Under the pieces are notes generated by a model. It made no database searches. It was not told where the DNA came from and saw only the letters and a program-made list of their open reading frames with translations. The position numbers were made by a program, and so were the translations under genes. DNA of 64,000 nt from Terriglobales bacterium (GTDB lineage: Bacteria; Acidobacteriota; Terriglobia; Terriglobales; Acidobacteriaceae): NCBI GenBank assembly GCA_025462725.1, contig JAOAPE010000006.1:1-64000 (forward strand), given 5' to 3'. Of the stretch, positions 42,824 to 51,281 are shown in pieces. How positions within the stretch are numbered: position 1 is the first letter of the stretch; every line of letters begins with the position of its first letter.

Positions 42824-43153
42824 ATGCAAAATGACCATAGGTACCACGTCTACATCATGACCAACCGCTCGCGTAATTTGTATGTAGGCGTGACTAGCAA
42901 GCTGATGATCCGAGCGATTCAACACAAGGAAGGAACATACGGCGGTTTCACATCCAAGTACAAGCTAGATCGCCTTGTCTACTACGAAGTGTTTACCCAA
43001 GTCCAGAATGCAATAGCACGTGAAAAACAACTAAAGGGTTGGAGCAGAATAAAGAAGATTGGTTTGATCGTATCCATCAACCCCGCGTGGAAAGATTTGA
43101 GCGAAGAGTGGGGAAAGTCTTTCTTGCCTCTGGTCCGCCGCGAAAATACATAG
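42824..43153 (+). CDS. GIY-YIG family endonuclease
   Basis: A 109-residue single-domain protein. The motif pair is V9-Y10 (HVYIMTN) and Y20-V-G22 (LYVGVTS), a GIY-YIG variant. R30 and H34 (MIRAIQHKEG), E55 (VYYEVF) and REKQLKGW (66-73) complete the active-site pattern of the short UvrC-N-like group. The C terminus INPAWKDLSEEW is usual for this group. The last codons come from the right inverted repeat. Homologues in many genomes are annotated only as GIY-YIG nuclease; what they cut is not established. Confidence 0.88.
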   Translation: MQNDHRYHVYIMTNRSRNLYVGVTSKLMIRAIQHKEGTYGGFTSKYKLDRLVYYEVFTQVQNAIAREKQLKGWSRIKKIGLIVSINPAWKDLSEEWGKSFLPLVRRENT

Positions 43154-43189
43154 ATCCTTCGACTTCGCTGCGCTCCGCTCAGGATGACA
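43143..43189 (-). repeat. Right inverted repeat of the GIY-YIG element
   Basis: It begins AAAATACATAGATCC and ends CTCCGCTCAGGATGACA. It contains the nuclease stop codon at 43151-43153. Compared with the left copy it lacks a 6-base piece of the central palindrome, as expected of arms evolving through hairpin slippage. Confidence 0.9.
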
Positions 43190-43282
43190 CTGATGCATTT
43201 GCTTTTCAAAGCCTAGATTCTCAGTCTCTTTCCCAATTGCTTCCCATCGTGTAGCGTTGTAATCTGCATCTGCACAATCCTC

Positions 43283-43948
43283 ATGGCGAATTTTTTCGAA
43301 CTGCCCCGCTACATAGCTGTCGAAGGTCCCATCCGAGTGGGCAAGAGCACGCTGGCACAGATCATTGCCACGCAGATGAATGCGCAGCGCGTGATCGAGC
43401 CAGAAGGAAACAGCTTTCTGAAATCTTTCTACGAAGGCGACGCAGGCGCGGCCTTCCAGACACAGTTCTCATTTCTAATCGCGCGATTCGAGCAACTCAA
43501 GGCACTTGAGGCCGGACCAACGTCGCAGAAGCGCATCGTCGCGGATTACATCTTCGAAAAGGACAAACTTTTCGCCTGCATCAACCTCACTGACGCGGAA
43601 CTTGAGATTTACAATCGGTACTACAACCACTTTCGTGAGCACCTACCTACACCGGACCTAGTCATTTATCTTCAGGCATCGCCAGAGGTGCTTAAAAAGC
43701 GATTGCAGAAGAAGAATGCTCCGGGCGAAGCTGGCGTCAGCGAGGATTACATTGAAGAAGTCGCGAAAGCCTACGAGCACTTCTTCTTTCATTACACCGC
43801 TTCAGACCTTCTGGTCGTAAATACCAATGACATTGATTTCGTTGACCGCGATCAGGACCTCAAAGAGCTTCTCCGCCGCCTGAATGAGCCGATAAAGGGT
43901 ACTCAGTATTACCTGCCGCTCTCGGGCGAGGCTGCGGCCAGCGCTTAG
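43283..43948 (+). CDS. Deoxynucleoside kinase
   Basis: A 221-residue kinase of the dGK/dAK type that phosphorylates deoxynucleosides for salvage. The P-loop is GPIRVGKST (residues 15-23). ADYIFEKDKLFA holds the acidic residue and Arg/Lys region of the family, and PDLVIYLQASPEVLKKRLQK starts the lid. The start is ATG 43283. In related genomes such a gene often follows folK; here the GIY-YIG element lies upstream instead. The next gene is panB. Confidence 0.88.
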   Translation: MANFFELPRYIAVEGPIRVGKSTLAQIIATQMNAQRVIEPEGNSFLKSFYEGDAGAAFQTQFSFLIARFEQLKALEAGPTSQKRIVADYIFEKDKLFACINLTDAELEIYNRYYNHFREHLPTPDLVIYLQASPEVLKKRLQKKNAPGEAGVSEDYIEEVAKAYEHFFFHYTASDLLVVNTNDIDFVDRDQDLKELLRRLNEPIKGTQYYLPLSGEAAASA

Positions 43949-44050
43949 CTTTTGACTATTAATTTCGATTTCCTGCGACTACAATTACCAACGCTGCATC
44001 TGTAATTGCAGGCGCTATCCGGAGTTGCCGGAGGCGCACTGGAGCAAGCA

Positions 44051-44947
44051 ATGAGCATCACCGCTTTTAAGAACACACCTGGCGATTCCCGCCGCAAAGT
44101 CACCGTCTCCTCTATTCAGCAAAAGAAGCAGAATCAGCAGCGGATCACCTGTCTGACTGCCTACGACTACGCCACCGCGCGGCTCGTGGACGAAGCTGGG
44201 ATTGACATGATCCTGGTTGGCGATTCGCTGGGCATGGTCGTTCTCGGATACGACGACACCATGGCCGTCACCATGGACGAAATGCTGCACCATACGCGGG
44301 CGGTGCGCCGCGCCGTGAAAAGCGCGATGGTCATCGCCGACATGCCCTACGGTTCTTATCACGAGGACGAAACGCAGGCGATAAAGAACGCTGTGCGGTT
44401 TATGAAGGAGTCCGGCGCCGAGGCAGTAAAGATTGAAGCCGCGCGGACGGAATTAGTAAAGCGACTTCTCGATGCCGAAGTTCCCGTCATGGGACACATC
44501 GGGCTCACGCCGCAATCGCTGCATAAGATGGGCGGCTTCAAGGTGCAAGGCAAGACTCTGACCGCTGTAGAAAGATTGATGAAAGACGCCGTTGCTCTTG
44601 ATCGAGCCGGCGTTTTTTCTTTGGTGCTCGAAGGCATTCCCCGCGAAGTCGCAGCCATGATTACTGCGGAAGTCGCTACCCCGACCATCGGCATCGGCGC
44701 AGGCCCTGATTGCGACGGCCAAGTACTGGTGCTGCATGACATTCTGAATCTGACGTTCGGCGATACTCCGAAATTTGTTCGCCGCTACGCTGACGTCGCC
44801 GGGCTGATCTCAAATGCTGTGTACTCGTTCAAGAATGAGGTCGAGACCGGAGCGTTTCCGTCAGAGAACGAGTCGTACCACTTGCCCAAGGAAACACAGG
44901 CGGCGCTGGAAACGATCTCAGAACGCAAACGCGCAATGCGGAGATAA
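44051..44947 (+). CDS. panB: 3-methyl-2-oxobutanoate hydroxymethyltransferase
   Basis: First step of pantothenate (vitamin B5, CoA precursor) synthesis: ketopantoate from alpha-ketoisovalerate with methylene-tetrahydrofolate. The start is ATG 44051 with GGAG six bases before; an earlier in-frame ATG at 44006 is less likely. The 298 residues contain ITCLTAYDYATARLVDEAGI, the Mg-binding GDSLGMVVLGYDDTMAVTMD, HIGLTPQSLHKMGGFKVQGK and TIGIGAGPDCDGQVLVLHD. panC follows after a hairpin-bearing spacer of 101 bases. Confidence 0.96.
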   Translation: MSITAFKNTPGDSRRKVTVSSIQQKKQNQQRITCLTAYDYATARLVDEAGIDMILVGDSLGMVVLGYDDTMAVTMDEMLHHTRAVRRAVKSAMVIADMPYGSYHEDETQAIKNAVRFMKESGAEAVKIEAARTELVKRLLDAEVPVMGHIGLTPQSLHKMGGFKVQGKTLTAVERLMKDAVALDRAGVFSLVLEGIPREVAAMITAEVATPTIGIGAGPDCDGQVLVLHDILNLTFGDTPKFVRRYADVAGLISNAVYSFKNEVETGAFPSENESYHLPKETQAALETISERKRAMRR

Positions 44948-44980
44948 GAATTTCAACTGAATCGCAGATAACACAAGGAG

Positions 44981-45010
44981 AAGACGGATTGAAAAGGTTT
45001 ATCCGTCTTT
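44981..45010 (+). terminator. Hairpin between panB and panC
   Basis: AAGACGGAT (44981-44989) pairs with ATCCGTCTT (45001-45009) across an 11-base loop and is followed by TAATCCTTCTTT. The T-run is interrupted, so it may be a weak terminator or attenuator that lowers panC. Confidence 0.5.
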
Positions 45011-45048
45011 AATCCTTCTTTGATCCGCGGTTAGCTTTTGGTTCTTCC

Positions 45049-45900
45049 ATGAAAGTACTCACCACAATCTCTGAAGTGCGGTCCGCGTGTGCCGCCGCAC
45101 GTGCTTCCGGCAAGCGCGTCGGATTTGTCCCCACCATGGGCGCGCTGCATGAAGGCCATCTCTCACTGGTGCGCACGGCACGGTCGGAGTCTGACTTCAT
45201 CGTTGCTTCGATATTCGTGAATCCAACACAATTTGGGCCAAACGAGGATCTTGCAAAGTATCCACGCCCATTTGAGCGCGACAGGGAACTGCTCGAGATC
45301 GAAAAAGTTGATTTGCTCTTCGCGCCGACTGTCGAAGAGATGTACCCCCCCGGAGCGACCACATTCGTTCATGTCGAAGGCATGAGCGAAAAACTCTGCG
45401 GCAAGTCGCGTCCCGGACACTTCCGCGGTGTGACCACCATCGTCTCTAAACTTTTTAACATCGTCGATCCTGACCGAGCATATTTCGGACAAAAAGATGC
45501 CGCACAAGCGGGCATCATCAAGAAGATGGTCCGCGATCTGGCCTATCGCACGCAGGTGGTTGTCTGTCCCATCGTGCGCGAGCCGGATGGCCTGGCTATG
45601 AGCTCGCGCAACGTTTACCTCAATGCAGAGGAGTGGAAGCAAGCGCTAGCGCTGTCTCGCGCTCTACAGGGAGTTCGGTCGGCTTTCGACAATGGCGAAC
45701 GGGGTCCTTCAATACTACGCAGCGCGGCAGAAACTGTCTTTGCGGGCATTCCGCAGGTGAAACTCGAATACGTTGAGATCGTTAATCCGGATACTCTTGA
45801 TCCAGTCTGCGATCTCTCTGAAGGGGCGCTGGTTGCGGTGGCTGCCAAGATTGGCGGCACCCGATTAATTGATAACATTGTCTTGCCCGCAACAAAATAG
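45049..45900 (+). CDS. panC: Pantothenate synthetase
   Basis: Joins pantoate and beta-alanine using ATP. The 283 residues have the nucleotidyl-transferase HxGH motif in PTMGALHEGHLSLV, the second signature FGQKDAAQAGIIKKMVRDL, and the KMSKS-like MSSRNVYLN. ATG 45049 is the only sensible start, but lacks a clear ribosome-binding site. It follows panB, and panD is not in the window. The next gene starts 19 bases later. Confidence 0.96.
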   Translation: MKVLTTISEVRSACAAARASGKRVGFVPTMGALHEGHLSLVRTARSESDFIVASIFVNPTQFGPNEDLAKYPRPFERDRELLEIEKVDLLFAPTVEEMYPPGATTFVHVEGMSEKLCGKSRPGHFRGVTTIVSKLFNIVDPDRAYFGQKDAAQAGIIKKMVRDLAYRTQVVVCPIVREPDGLAMSSRNVYLNAEEWKQALALSRALQGVRSAFDNGERGPSILRSAAETVFAGIPQVKLEYVEIVNPDTLDPVCDLSEGALVAVAAKIGGTRLIDNIVLPATK

Positions 45901-45918
45901 AAGTCGAAGGTCGCAACG

Positions 45919-47283
45919 TTGGGAAATCAGATTCGCAGGTACTGCATCGCACTCGCACTTCTCGCTTGTATCGCGAGCGCCAGCGCGCAGAAGTATCCCA
46001 TCGTAAAGCTCACGGCCTCTGGTTCCGAACGTTATCTCGCGGAAGACATCCTCCATTACACCGGGCTCGCTGAAAACAAATCCGTGGATGTCCCGCTCGC
46101 CGCCGTTCAGGCTGCCGCTGAAAAACTAAATGCCAGCGGCGCATTCGCTGAAGTGAAATACCAGCACACGATCGCGCCGGGCGGAATGAAAGTGGAATTC
46201 ACGCTCGTGGACAAAGATGACGACCAGTTTGTCCCCTGTGAGTTCGACAACGTCGTCTGGCTCCCCGAAGCCGAACTCGCAACGGAGTTGCATAATCGCG
46301 TGCCGCTTTACAACGGCACAGTCCCACGCGAAGGTGGAATGACGGATGACGTGGTCGCGGCATTGCAAGGGCTCTTAAAGCAACGAGGCGTCGAAACGAA
46401 TATCGTCTCCAGCCTGCAGGAGCCCACGAATACAGGGTCGAGCGAAACGGTTCAGTTCCGGGCTGTTGATTTGGAAGTGAAGGTGGCGCGCTTCGCTGTG
46501 AGCGGCGCATCTTCAGGATTAGCGCGCGAATTGGATGCAGAAGGTAAGCGCATGATCGGGCTTACCTACAATCGTGGAACTCTCAACAAATTCATCGAAA
46601 AGAATCTGCGCTCTGTTTATCTGAAGCGTGGCTATCTTCGCGCATCGTTCGCGTCTCCAGTCATTGATGTACTTCCAGCTGCACCTGCCGGAAACAGTGC
46701 CCTCGTTGAAGTCGCGATATCAGTTCCTGTCATGGAAGGTCTCGCGTACAGACTTGGTGCGATGCAATGGACTGGAAACAAGGCAGTGTCGGCGGCAGAT
46801 CTGCAAAGCTCGTTGCGTGCCGCACCCGGGCAGACGGTTGACGGCTCTGCCCTGAGCAGAGGAGAAAACGCCATTCGTGCTCAATACGCACGCCTCGGCT
46901 ACTTGCACATGCTGCTCACATCGGAGCCGACATTTGACGATGCAGCCCACACCGTCAATTACAAGTACACGGTGAATGAAGGCGATCTGTTTCGCATGGG
47001 CAAACTCGAGGTTGAAGGACGTCAGCCTTCTGCTGCGGCCAAGATTCACCTCGCTTGGAAATTGCGCGAGGGCGATCCTTTCGATGCCAGCTACGTGCGA
47101 ACTTTCGTCGCAGACTTGAAAGCCACCGCCAATGCCCCATTCATTGTCGAGGAGAGCGAAGGCGAGCACGCCAAGACTGTGGACTTAACTCTCATCTTTT
47201 GCACGTCGAACCAACCCTGCCGTCCCACAGCGGAGAATCATTTGTTTTCCGCGCAAGACGCTGAACAAGAGATCAAACCCTGA
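45919..47283 (+). CDS. Periplasmic POTRA-repeat protein without a barrel
   Basis: A 454-residue exported protein starting at TTG 45919 behind CGAAGG, with a signal peptide (YCIALALLACIASASAQ). Several POTRA-like repeats follow: YPIVKLTASGSERYLAEDIL, GLAYRLGAMQWTGNKAVSAA with YARLGYLHMLLTSEPTFDD, and FRMGKLEVEGRQPSAAAKIH. It resembles the N-terminal part of BamA/TamA but ends before any beta-barrel. It may work with the BAM complex or be a free chaperone. It lies between panC and the SerA-like gene with tiny spacers. Confidence 0.75.
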   Translation: MGNQIRRYCIALALLACIASASAQKYPIVKLTASGSERYLAEDILHYTGLAENKSVDVPLAAVQAAAEKLNASGAFAEVKYQHTIAPGGMKVEFTLVDKDDDQFVPCEFDNVVWLPEAELATELHNRVPLYNGTVPREGGMTDDVVAALQGLLKQRGVETNIVSSLQEPTNTGSSETVQFRAVDLEVKVARFAVSGASSGLARELDAEGKRMIGLTYNRGTLNKFIEKNLRSVYLKRGYLRASFASPVIDVLPAAPAGNSALVEVAISVPVMEGLAYRLGAMQWTGNKAVSAADLQSSLRAAPGQTVDGSALSRGENAIRAQYARLGYLHMLLTSEPTFDDAAHTVNYKYTVNEGDLFRMGKLEVEGRQPSAAAKIHLAWKLREGDPFDASYVRTFVADLKATANAPFIVEESEGEHAKTVDLTLIFCTSNQPCRPTAENHLFSAQDAEQEIKP

Positions 47284-47290
47284 AAAAACT

Positions 47291-48226
47291 ATGAAGATCA
47301 TCATCGCTGAAAAGACCTCGCCCGCAGCTATCAAGATGTTCCGTGACGAAGCCGGATGGAACGTGATCACGGCAGAACAACTCAACGGCGACCTTGCCGC
47401 GCAACTCGCAGACGCAGACGCGCTGGTCGTCCGCTCCGCGGTGGACGTCAACTCCAAGCTGCTTGAATCCGCCAATCAGCTACGGGTGATTGGACGGGCC
47501 GGAGTCGGCGTGGACAATATCGACGTGGCAGCAGCCACCAAGAAGGGCGTCGTAGTGATGAACACTCCTGGAGCCAATGCCGTGGCCGTTGCCGAGCATA
47601 CTTTCGGGCTGATGCTCTCGCTAGCGCGGCATCTAACACGCGCAGATTCCACCACTCGCGCTGGCAAATGGGAGAAGAAATCGCTGCAGGGCACGGAGCT
47701 TCGCGGCAAGACACTGGGCATCATCGGCTTCGGCCGCGTGGGGATCGAAGTCGCCAAACGCGCTCGCGCCTTTGACATGCGAGTCATGGCAAACGACCCG
47801 TTTGTCTCTCAGGAAGTGGCGCATGATTTTGGGGTCACGCTCGCCAATCTGGAAGAGGTCTATGCCAGCGCCGATTATCTCTCCCTGCATTTGGGTTTGA
47901 CGCCGCAGACCGAGGGCATGATCAACCAATCCGCGATTGGAAAAATGAAGAAGGGTGTGCGCATCATCAACTGCGCCCGTGGCGAGTTGATCAATGATGC
48001 CGCGCTGGTGGAAGCGTTGAAGTCAGGTCAAGTCGGCGGAGCCGCCATTGACGTCTTCACAACCGAACCGCCAAAAGACTCAGCGCTGTTCGCGTGTGAA
48101 AACGTTGTCGCCACACCTCATATTGCGGGTTCCACGAACGAAGCTCAGGAAGCTGTGGGAACACAGATTGCCCAACAGGTGATCGACTTCCTTAAGAGTG
48201 GCGTCGCACGAAACGCAGTGAAGTAG
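47291..48226 (+). CDS. D-3-phosphoglycerate dehydrogenase-like protein (short form)
   Basis: A 311-residue D-2-hydroxyacid dehydrogenase. The NAD motif GIIGFGRVGIEVAKRA, the Arg in NCARGELINDAALVEAL, and the Glu and His of the catalytic triad (TTEPP; ATPHIAGSTNEAQ) are present. It is closest in feel to SerA, the first step of serine synthesis, but has no ASB or ACT domain, so it would not be feedback-inhibited by serine through ACT. Other hydroxyacids are possible substrates. It begins 7 bases after the POTRA gene. Confidence 0.87.
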   Translation: MKIIIAEKTSPAAIKMFRDEAGWNVITAEQLNGDLAAQLADADALVVRSAVDVNSKLLESANQLRVIGRAGVGVDNIDVAAATKKGVVVMNTPGANAVAVAEHTFGLMLSLARHLTRADSTTRAGKWEKKSLQGTELRGKTLGIIGFGRVGIEVAKRARAFDMRVMANDPFVSQEVAHDFGVTLANLEEVYASADYLSLHLGLTPQTEGMINQSAIGKMKKGVRIINCARGELINDAALVEALKSGQVGGAAIDVFTTEPPKDSALFACENVVATPHIAGSTNEAQEAVGTQIAQQVIDFLKSGVARNAVK

Positions 48227-48313
48227 ATCTGGTTCTGAAAAGACATGCCCCACGAGGATTCTGAACTTGGGCTCAATGATTCGATGAACGAATGAGTCAA
48301 TCTGCAATCGTTT

Positions 48314-49447
48314 TTACTCTTCTTCGCGCTGCAGCTTGCGGCTCTCCGCCAGTAGCCCCATGCTGTGCATTAGGTTCTGCAGCGTGACGATTCCCACCAG
48401 CCGATTCTCGTCTACCACCGGAATGATCGTCGTTCCTTTAGTAATCTTGCGGAACGCCGCTGCGAGCGATTCGTGCTTCGTCGCCGTCTCAAAGGCCTTC
48501 TTCATCGCGGACTGAACATATCCATTGCCTTCCTCGCGCAGCGCTCGCAGAATGTTCTGCTTGCTGATCACGCCCACCATATCGCCGCCGCGAATGACCG
48601 GAAAGTCATCTTGCAGGCTGTGGACAGCTTTGTTCAGCGCGTCTTCCAGTGTGTCCGCAGGGGAAAGCGTCGAGAAGTCTGTCAGCATGATCTCTTCCAG
48701 TCGCACACTCTCAATAACGGATTGAAACAGCAAGCTGCGGTCTTCAATCTGCACTGCGACGAACAGGAAGAAGCCGATCAACATCAGCCAAGGGTTTCGG
48801 ATACCCAAGAAGATCAGGACCATTGCGAAGGCCTGCCCGATCAATACCGCGCGTCGTGTCGCCGCGCTATAAGTCATTCCCAAAGCTTCAGGATGGGTGC
48901 CGGGATCGGCAAGAAACGCCCGCAGGATGCGTCCGCCATCAAGTGGATACGCAGGCAAAAGATTCAACGCCGCTAACCCCACATTGACCCAGATGAGGCT
49001 CTTCAATGGATCATCCACGCTGAGAAAAGGCTGTGACAACAGATGCGCGGGGAAATTCGGTCGTATCGCCAGCGCGAAGAGTGTGGCCGCTCCAGCAAAG
49101 ATGAGATTAATGACGGGGCCGGCAAGCGCCGTGAATACTTCATCCCGCACCGCCGGAGACTTGTTAAGATCACCACTGCCGTCGCGCAGAGGCACGCCGC
49201 CGATCGGCAGCACCATGATCGCTCGCGGCGAGGCGTTGCGGACATTGCCTACCATGATGTGTCCAATCTCATGCAGCAGCACCGCAAGCGTGATGATGCC
49301 CACCAGCACCATTCCTTTTCCTGCTCCAACTCCCGCTGACGTATCAAGCAGAGGAAAGAGAATGAACATCACCAGGAAGAGGAAGCTCAGGTGTAGGCGC
49401 AGTTCTACGCCAAGGTATCTGCCGAGCGGAATGGACCACGTTTTCAT
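48314..49447 (-). CDS. Site-2 protease family zinc metalloprotease with CBS domains
   Basis: An M50 intramembrane protease of about 377 residues. HEIGH in LAVLLHEIGHIMVG and LLPAYPLDGGRILRAFL supply the zinc ligands (two His, one Asp). Helices fill residues ~15-220, and a CBS pair follows (LTDFSTLSPADTLEDALNKA; TKGTTIIPVVDENRLVGIVT), which in this group may sense ATP/AMP. The start is ATG 49447; an ATG at 49456 is equivalent. The substrate is unknown. It is divergent from rsmD. Confidence 0.9.
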   Translation of the reverse strand: MKTWSIPLGRYLGVELRLHLSFLFLVMFILFPLLDTSAGVGAGKGMVLVGIITLAVLLHEIGHIMVGNVRNASPRAIMVLPIGGVPLRDGSGDLNKSPAVRDEVFTALAGPVINLIFAGAATLFALAIRPNFPAHLLSQPFLSVDDPLKSLIWVNVGLAALNLLPAYPLDGGRILRAFLADPGTHPEALGMTYSAATRRAVLIGQAFAMVLIFLGIRNPWLMLIGFFLFVAVQIEDRSLLFQSVIESVRLEEIMLTDFSTLSPADTLEDALNKAVHSLQDDFPVIRGGDMVGVISKQNILRALREEGNGYVQSAMKKAFETATKHESLAAAFRKITKGTTIIPVVDENRLVGIVTLQNLMHSMGLLAESRKLQREEE

Positions 49448-49555
49448 GATCGTCATTGATTGGATGAGAAGACACGCTGAGTTGATGCGCGTTCTTTATC
49501 TATTGTATACAGCGGAGAATGCCGGGGGAGCGTTTTACAATGCCAACATCAGCAA

Positions 49556-50128
49556 ATGAGAGTGATCGCCGGAAAATTCCGCAGCCGCAAACTGAACGCC
49601 CCGCCGGGCACGGAGACGCGTCCAACCAGCGATCGACTGCGCGAAACATTATTCAATGTCGTTGGGCCGCGTGTTCCTGATTCCGTGTGGCTCGATCTTT
49701 ACGCCGGCACTGGCGCAGTTGGGATTGAGGCCATCAGCCGCGGCGCGCGGCAAGTCTATTTTGTGGAGTCCGAGAAGAAGCCCGCGCGCATCATTCGCGA
49801 AAACCTGAAAACGTTGAATATCGACGAAGGTTCCGAGGTGATCGAGCGTGACGTGGTGCAGGCCGTCCGCTTGCTCGATTCGCAAGTAGTCTTGTGCGAT
49901 TTTTGTTTCCTCGATCCTCCATATGGGTCGCACGGGGCGTACGAACAGGTGCTGGGATTCATCTCGCAGTCACGGTTGCTCAATGTGCAAAGTATTGTCA
50001 TTGCGGAACACGACAAGCATTTTGATCCAGGTGCGAAGTTCGGAGCGCTGGAGCGCTACCGCGAGTTGAAGCAGGGGGATGCGGTCCTGAGTTTCTATCG
50101 ACTCGCCATCGCGCAGCCGCTTACATGA
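49556..50128 (+). CDS. rsmD: 16S rRNA (guanine966-N2)-methyltransferase
   Basis: The 190 residues start at ATG 49556 with MRVIAGKFRSRKLNAPPGTE, the family N terminus. The SAM motif is VWLDLYAGTGAVGIEAISRG, and the catalytic DPPY is in CFLDPPYGSHG. It methylates G966 of 16S rRNA on the 30S subunit. The stop lies within the end of the convergent next gene (8-base overlap). coaD, a frequent neighbour, is not here. Confidence 0.94.
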   Translation: MRVIAGKFRSRKLNAPPGTETRPTSDRLRETLFNVVGPRVPDSVWLDLYAGTGAVGIEAISRGARQVYFVESEKKPARIIRENLKTLNIDEGSEVIERDVVQAVRLLDSQVVLCDFCFLDPPYGSHGAYEQVLGFISQSRLLNVQSIVIAEHDKHFDPGAKFGALERYRELKQGDAVLSFYRLAIAQPLT

Positions 50129-50672
50129 TTACTTGTTTGACCTGCCGCGCGATCGGATGCTGCATCACTTCCAATTCGTTCTTGACGATATTCAATCCGT
50201 AAACGCAGCGCTCGAATTCCCGCGACAACTTCGCGAACAGCGGCGCCACCTTTGCGTACTCAAAGAAATCAAACTTCGAGACGATGTAATAACTCTCTTT
50301 GCCTGCCTTGATGAAGTCCACCATGTTTTCCAGCCGCTGCTTTCGCAGCCGATGATGGTTGATGCTCTCCGGGAACATGCCCGTGCAGAACAGCGTGTAA
50401 TCGCCTACATGTTTGCGCACTTGGCGCTCGCGGTCGAATGACGGAGCAGGCCCGTAGATGGGATCTGCTTCCAGCAGCATCTCGCCCACATCCTGCAGAG
50501 GCCGCCCATCATCGTTGCGCAACTTAAAGAGTTCGTCCAACTCGCAAAATTCCGCAAGCAGGTTGGCCACGTAGCTGGTGATCTCGGAATCGCGCAGCCC
50601 GGCGCTCTCGTAATAGTGTTTCTCCACCAACCCGCTGAAGAACTCGCGTAACGGATGCGTATCCGGAACCAT
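50121..50672 (-). CDS. Conserved hypothetical protein
   Basis: I do not recognise a named family. The start is taken at ATG 50672, with GGAG nine bases upstream; a TTG codon precedes it. The 183 residues are soluble and charged, with no signal peptide: HYYESAGLRDSEITSYVANL, DVGEMLLEADPIYGPAPSFD, VRKHVGDYTLFCTGMFPESI and LSREFERCVYGLNIVKNELE. The even composition and codon use like its neighbours support a real gene. Its last 8 bases overlap rsmD. Confidence 0.72.
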   Translation of the reverse strand: MVPDTHPLREFFSGLVEKHYYESAGLRDSEITSYVANLLAEFCELDELFKLRNDDGRPLQDVGEMLLEADPIYGPAPSFDRERQVRKHVGDYTLFCTGMFPESINHHRLRKQRLENMVDFIKAGKESYYIVSKFDFFEYAKVAPLFAKLSREFERCVYGLNIVKNELEVMQHPIARQVKQVIM

Positions 50673-50891
50673 CAATCATTACTCCTTCACAAATGTATGC
50701 AGTACTCCCATTGAGGGGACGTTCTGAAAAAATTGTTCGAAAGATCTGATTAATTTGAGGGCATTGTGTCTGCATTTGGTTTGCTGGCGCAATACAAAAG
50801 TGAGTACCCGTCGCAAATAGTTGGCAATCAATCATCGCGAGTGCGAACAACCTTCGGCGATGCTGTATCTTTCGTAATCAGGAGAATGATG

Positions 50892-51281
50892 ATGAAGCGC
50901 GAAACTTTTTCTACAGCTTCGAAGTGGGAACCCATCGTGGGATACTCCCGCGCAGTCCGCGTGGGCAATCAGATATTCGTCACCGGAACCACCGCGACCG
51001 ACGAATCGGGGAATATCGTCGGCGGCTCTGACATGTATTTGCAATCAAAGCAGGTACTGAGCAATATCGAACGGGTGCTCAAGCGCGCCGGCGCAACCAT
51101 GAAGGATGTTGTCCGCACCCGCATTTTTGTTACCGACATCACCCAATGGGAGCAGGTGGGCAAAGCGCACCATGAATTCTTCAAGAACGTTCTCCCCGCA
51201 ACCACGATGGTGGAGATCTCAAAACTCATCGCGCCGGAGATGCTGGTGGAGATCGAAGCCGACGCGATTATTTCGGATTAG
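50892..51281 (+). CDS. RidA-family protein
   Basis: From ATG 50892 (the third of three consecutive ATGs, seven bases after AGGAG) the 129 residues match RidA/YjgF enamine-imine deaminases: FSTASKWEPIVGYSRAVRVG, IFVTGTTATDESGNIVGG, NIERVLKRAGATMKDVVRTR, IFVTDI and TTMVEISKLIAPEMLVEIEA. The catalytic Arg (VRTRIF) is in the family position. It protects PLP enzymes from reactive enamines. The stop overlaps that of the epimerase gene (TTAG, 51278-51281). Confidence 0.9.
   Translation: MKRETFSTASKWEPIVGYSRAVRVGNQIFVTGTTATDESGNIVGGSDMYLQSKQVLSNIERVLKRAGATMKDVVRTRIFVTDITQWEQVGKAHHEFFKNVLPATTMVEISKLIAPEMLVEIEADAIISD

Larger units (their letters stand above)
42763..43189 (+). mobile_element. 427-bp element: GIY-YIG gene between inverted repeats
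   Basis: Two near-identical inverted repeats (42763-42815 and 43143-43189) enclose a single GIY-YIG nuclease gene. The gene starts 8 bases after the left repeat and its last codons and stop lie inside the right repeat, so repeat and gene are one compact unit. No target duplication is obvious. Repeats of this sequence type (CCTGAGCGGAGC, then CGAAGTCGAAGGATC) are, as I recall, scattered in many bacterial genomes. A REP/RAYT-like relation, with the nuclease acting on the repeat, is inference. Confidence 0.65.

Noticed and set aside
42743-43280. CRISPR-like repeat pair
   Set aside because: The two repeats are inverted, not direct, and enclose a protein gene; there are no spacers.
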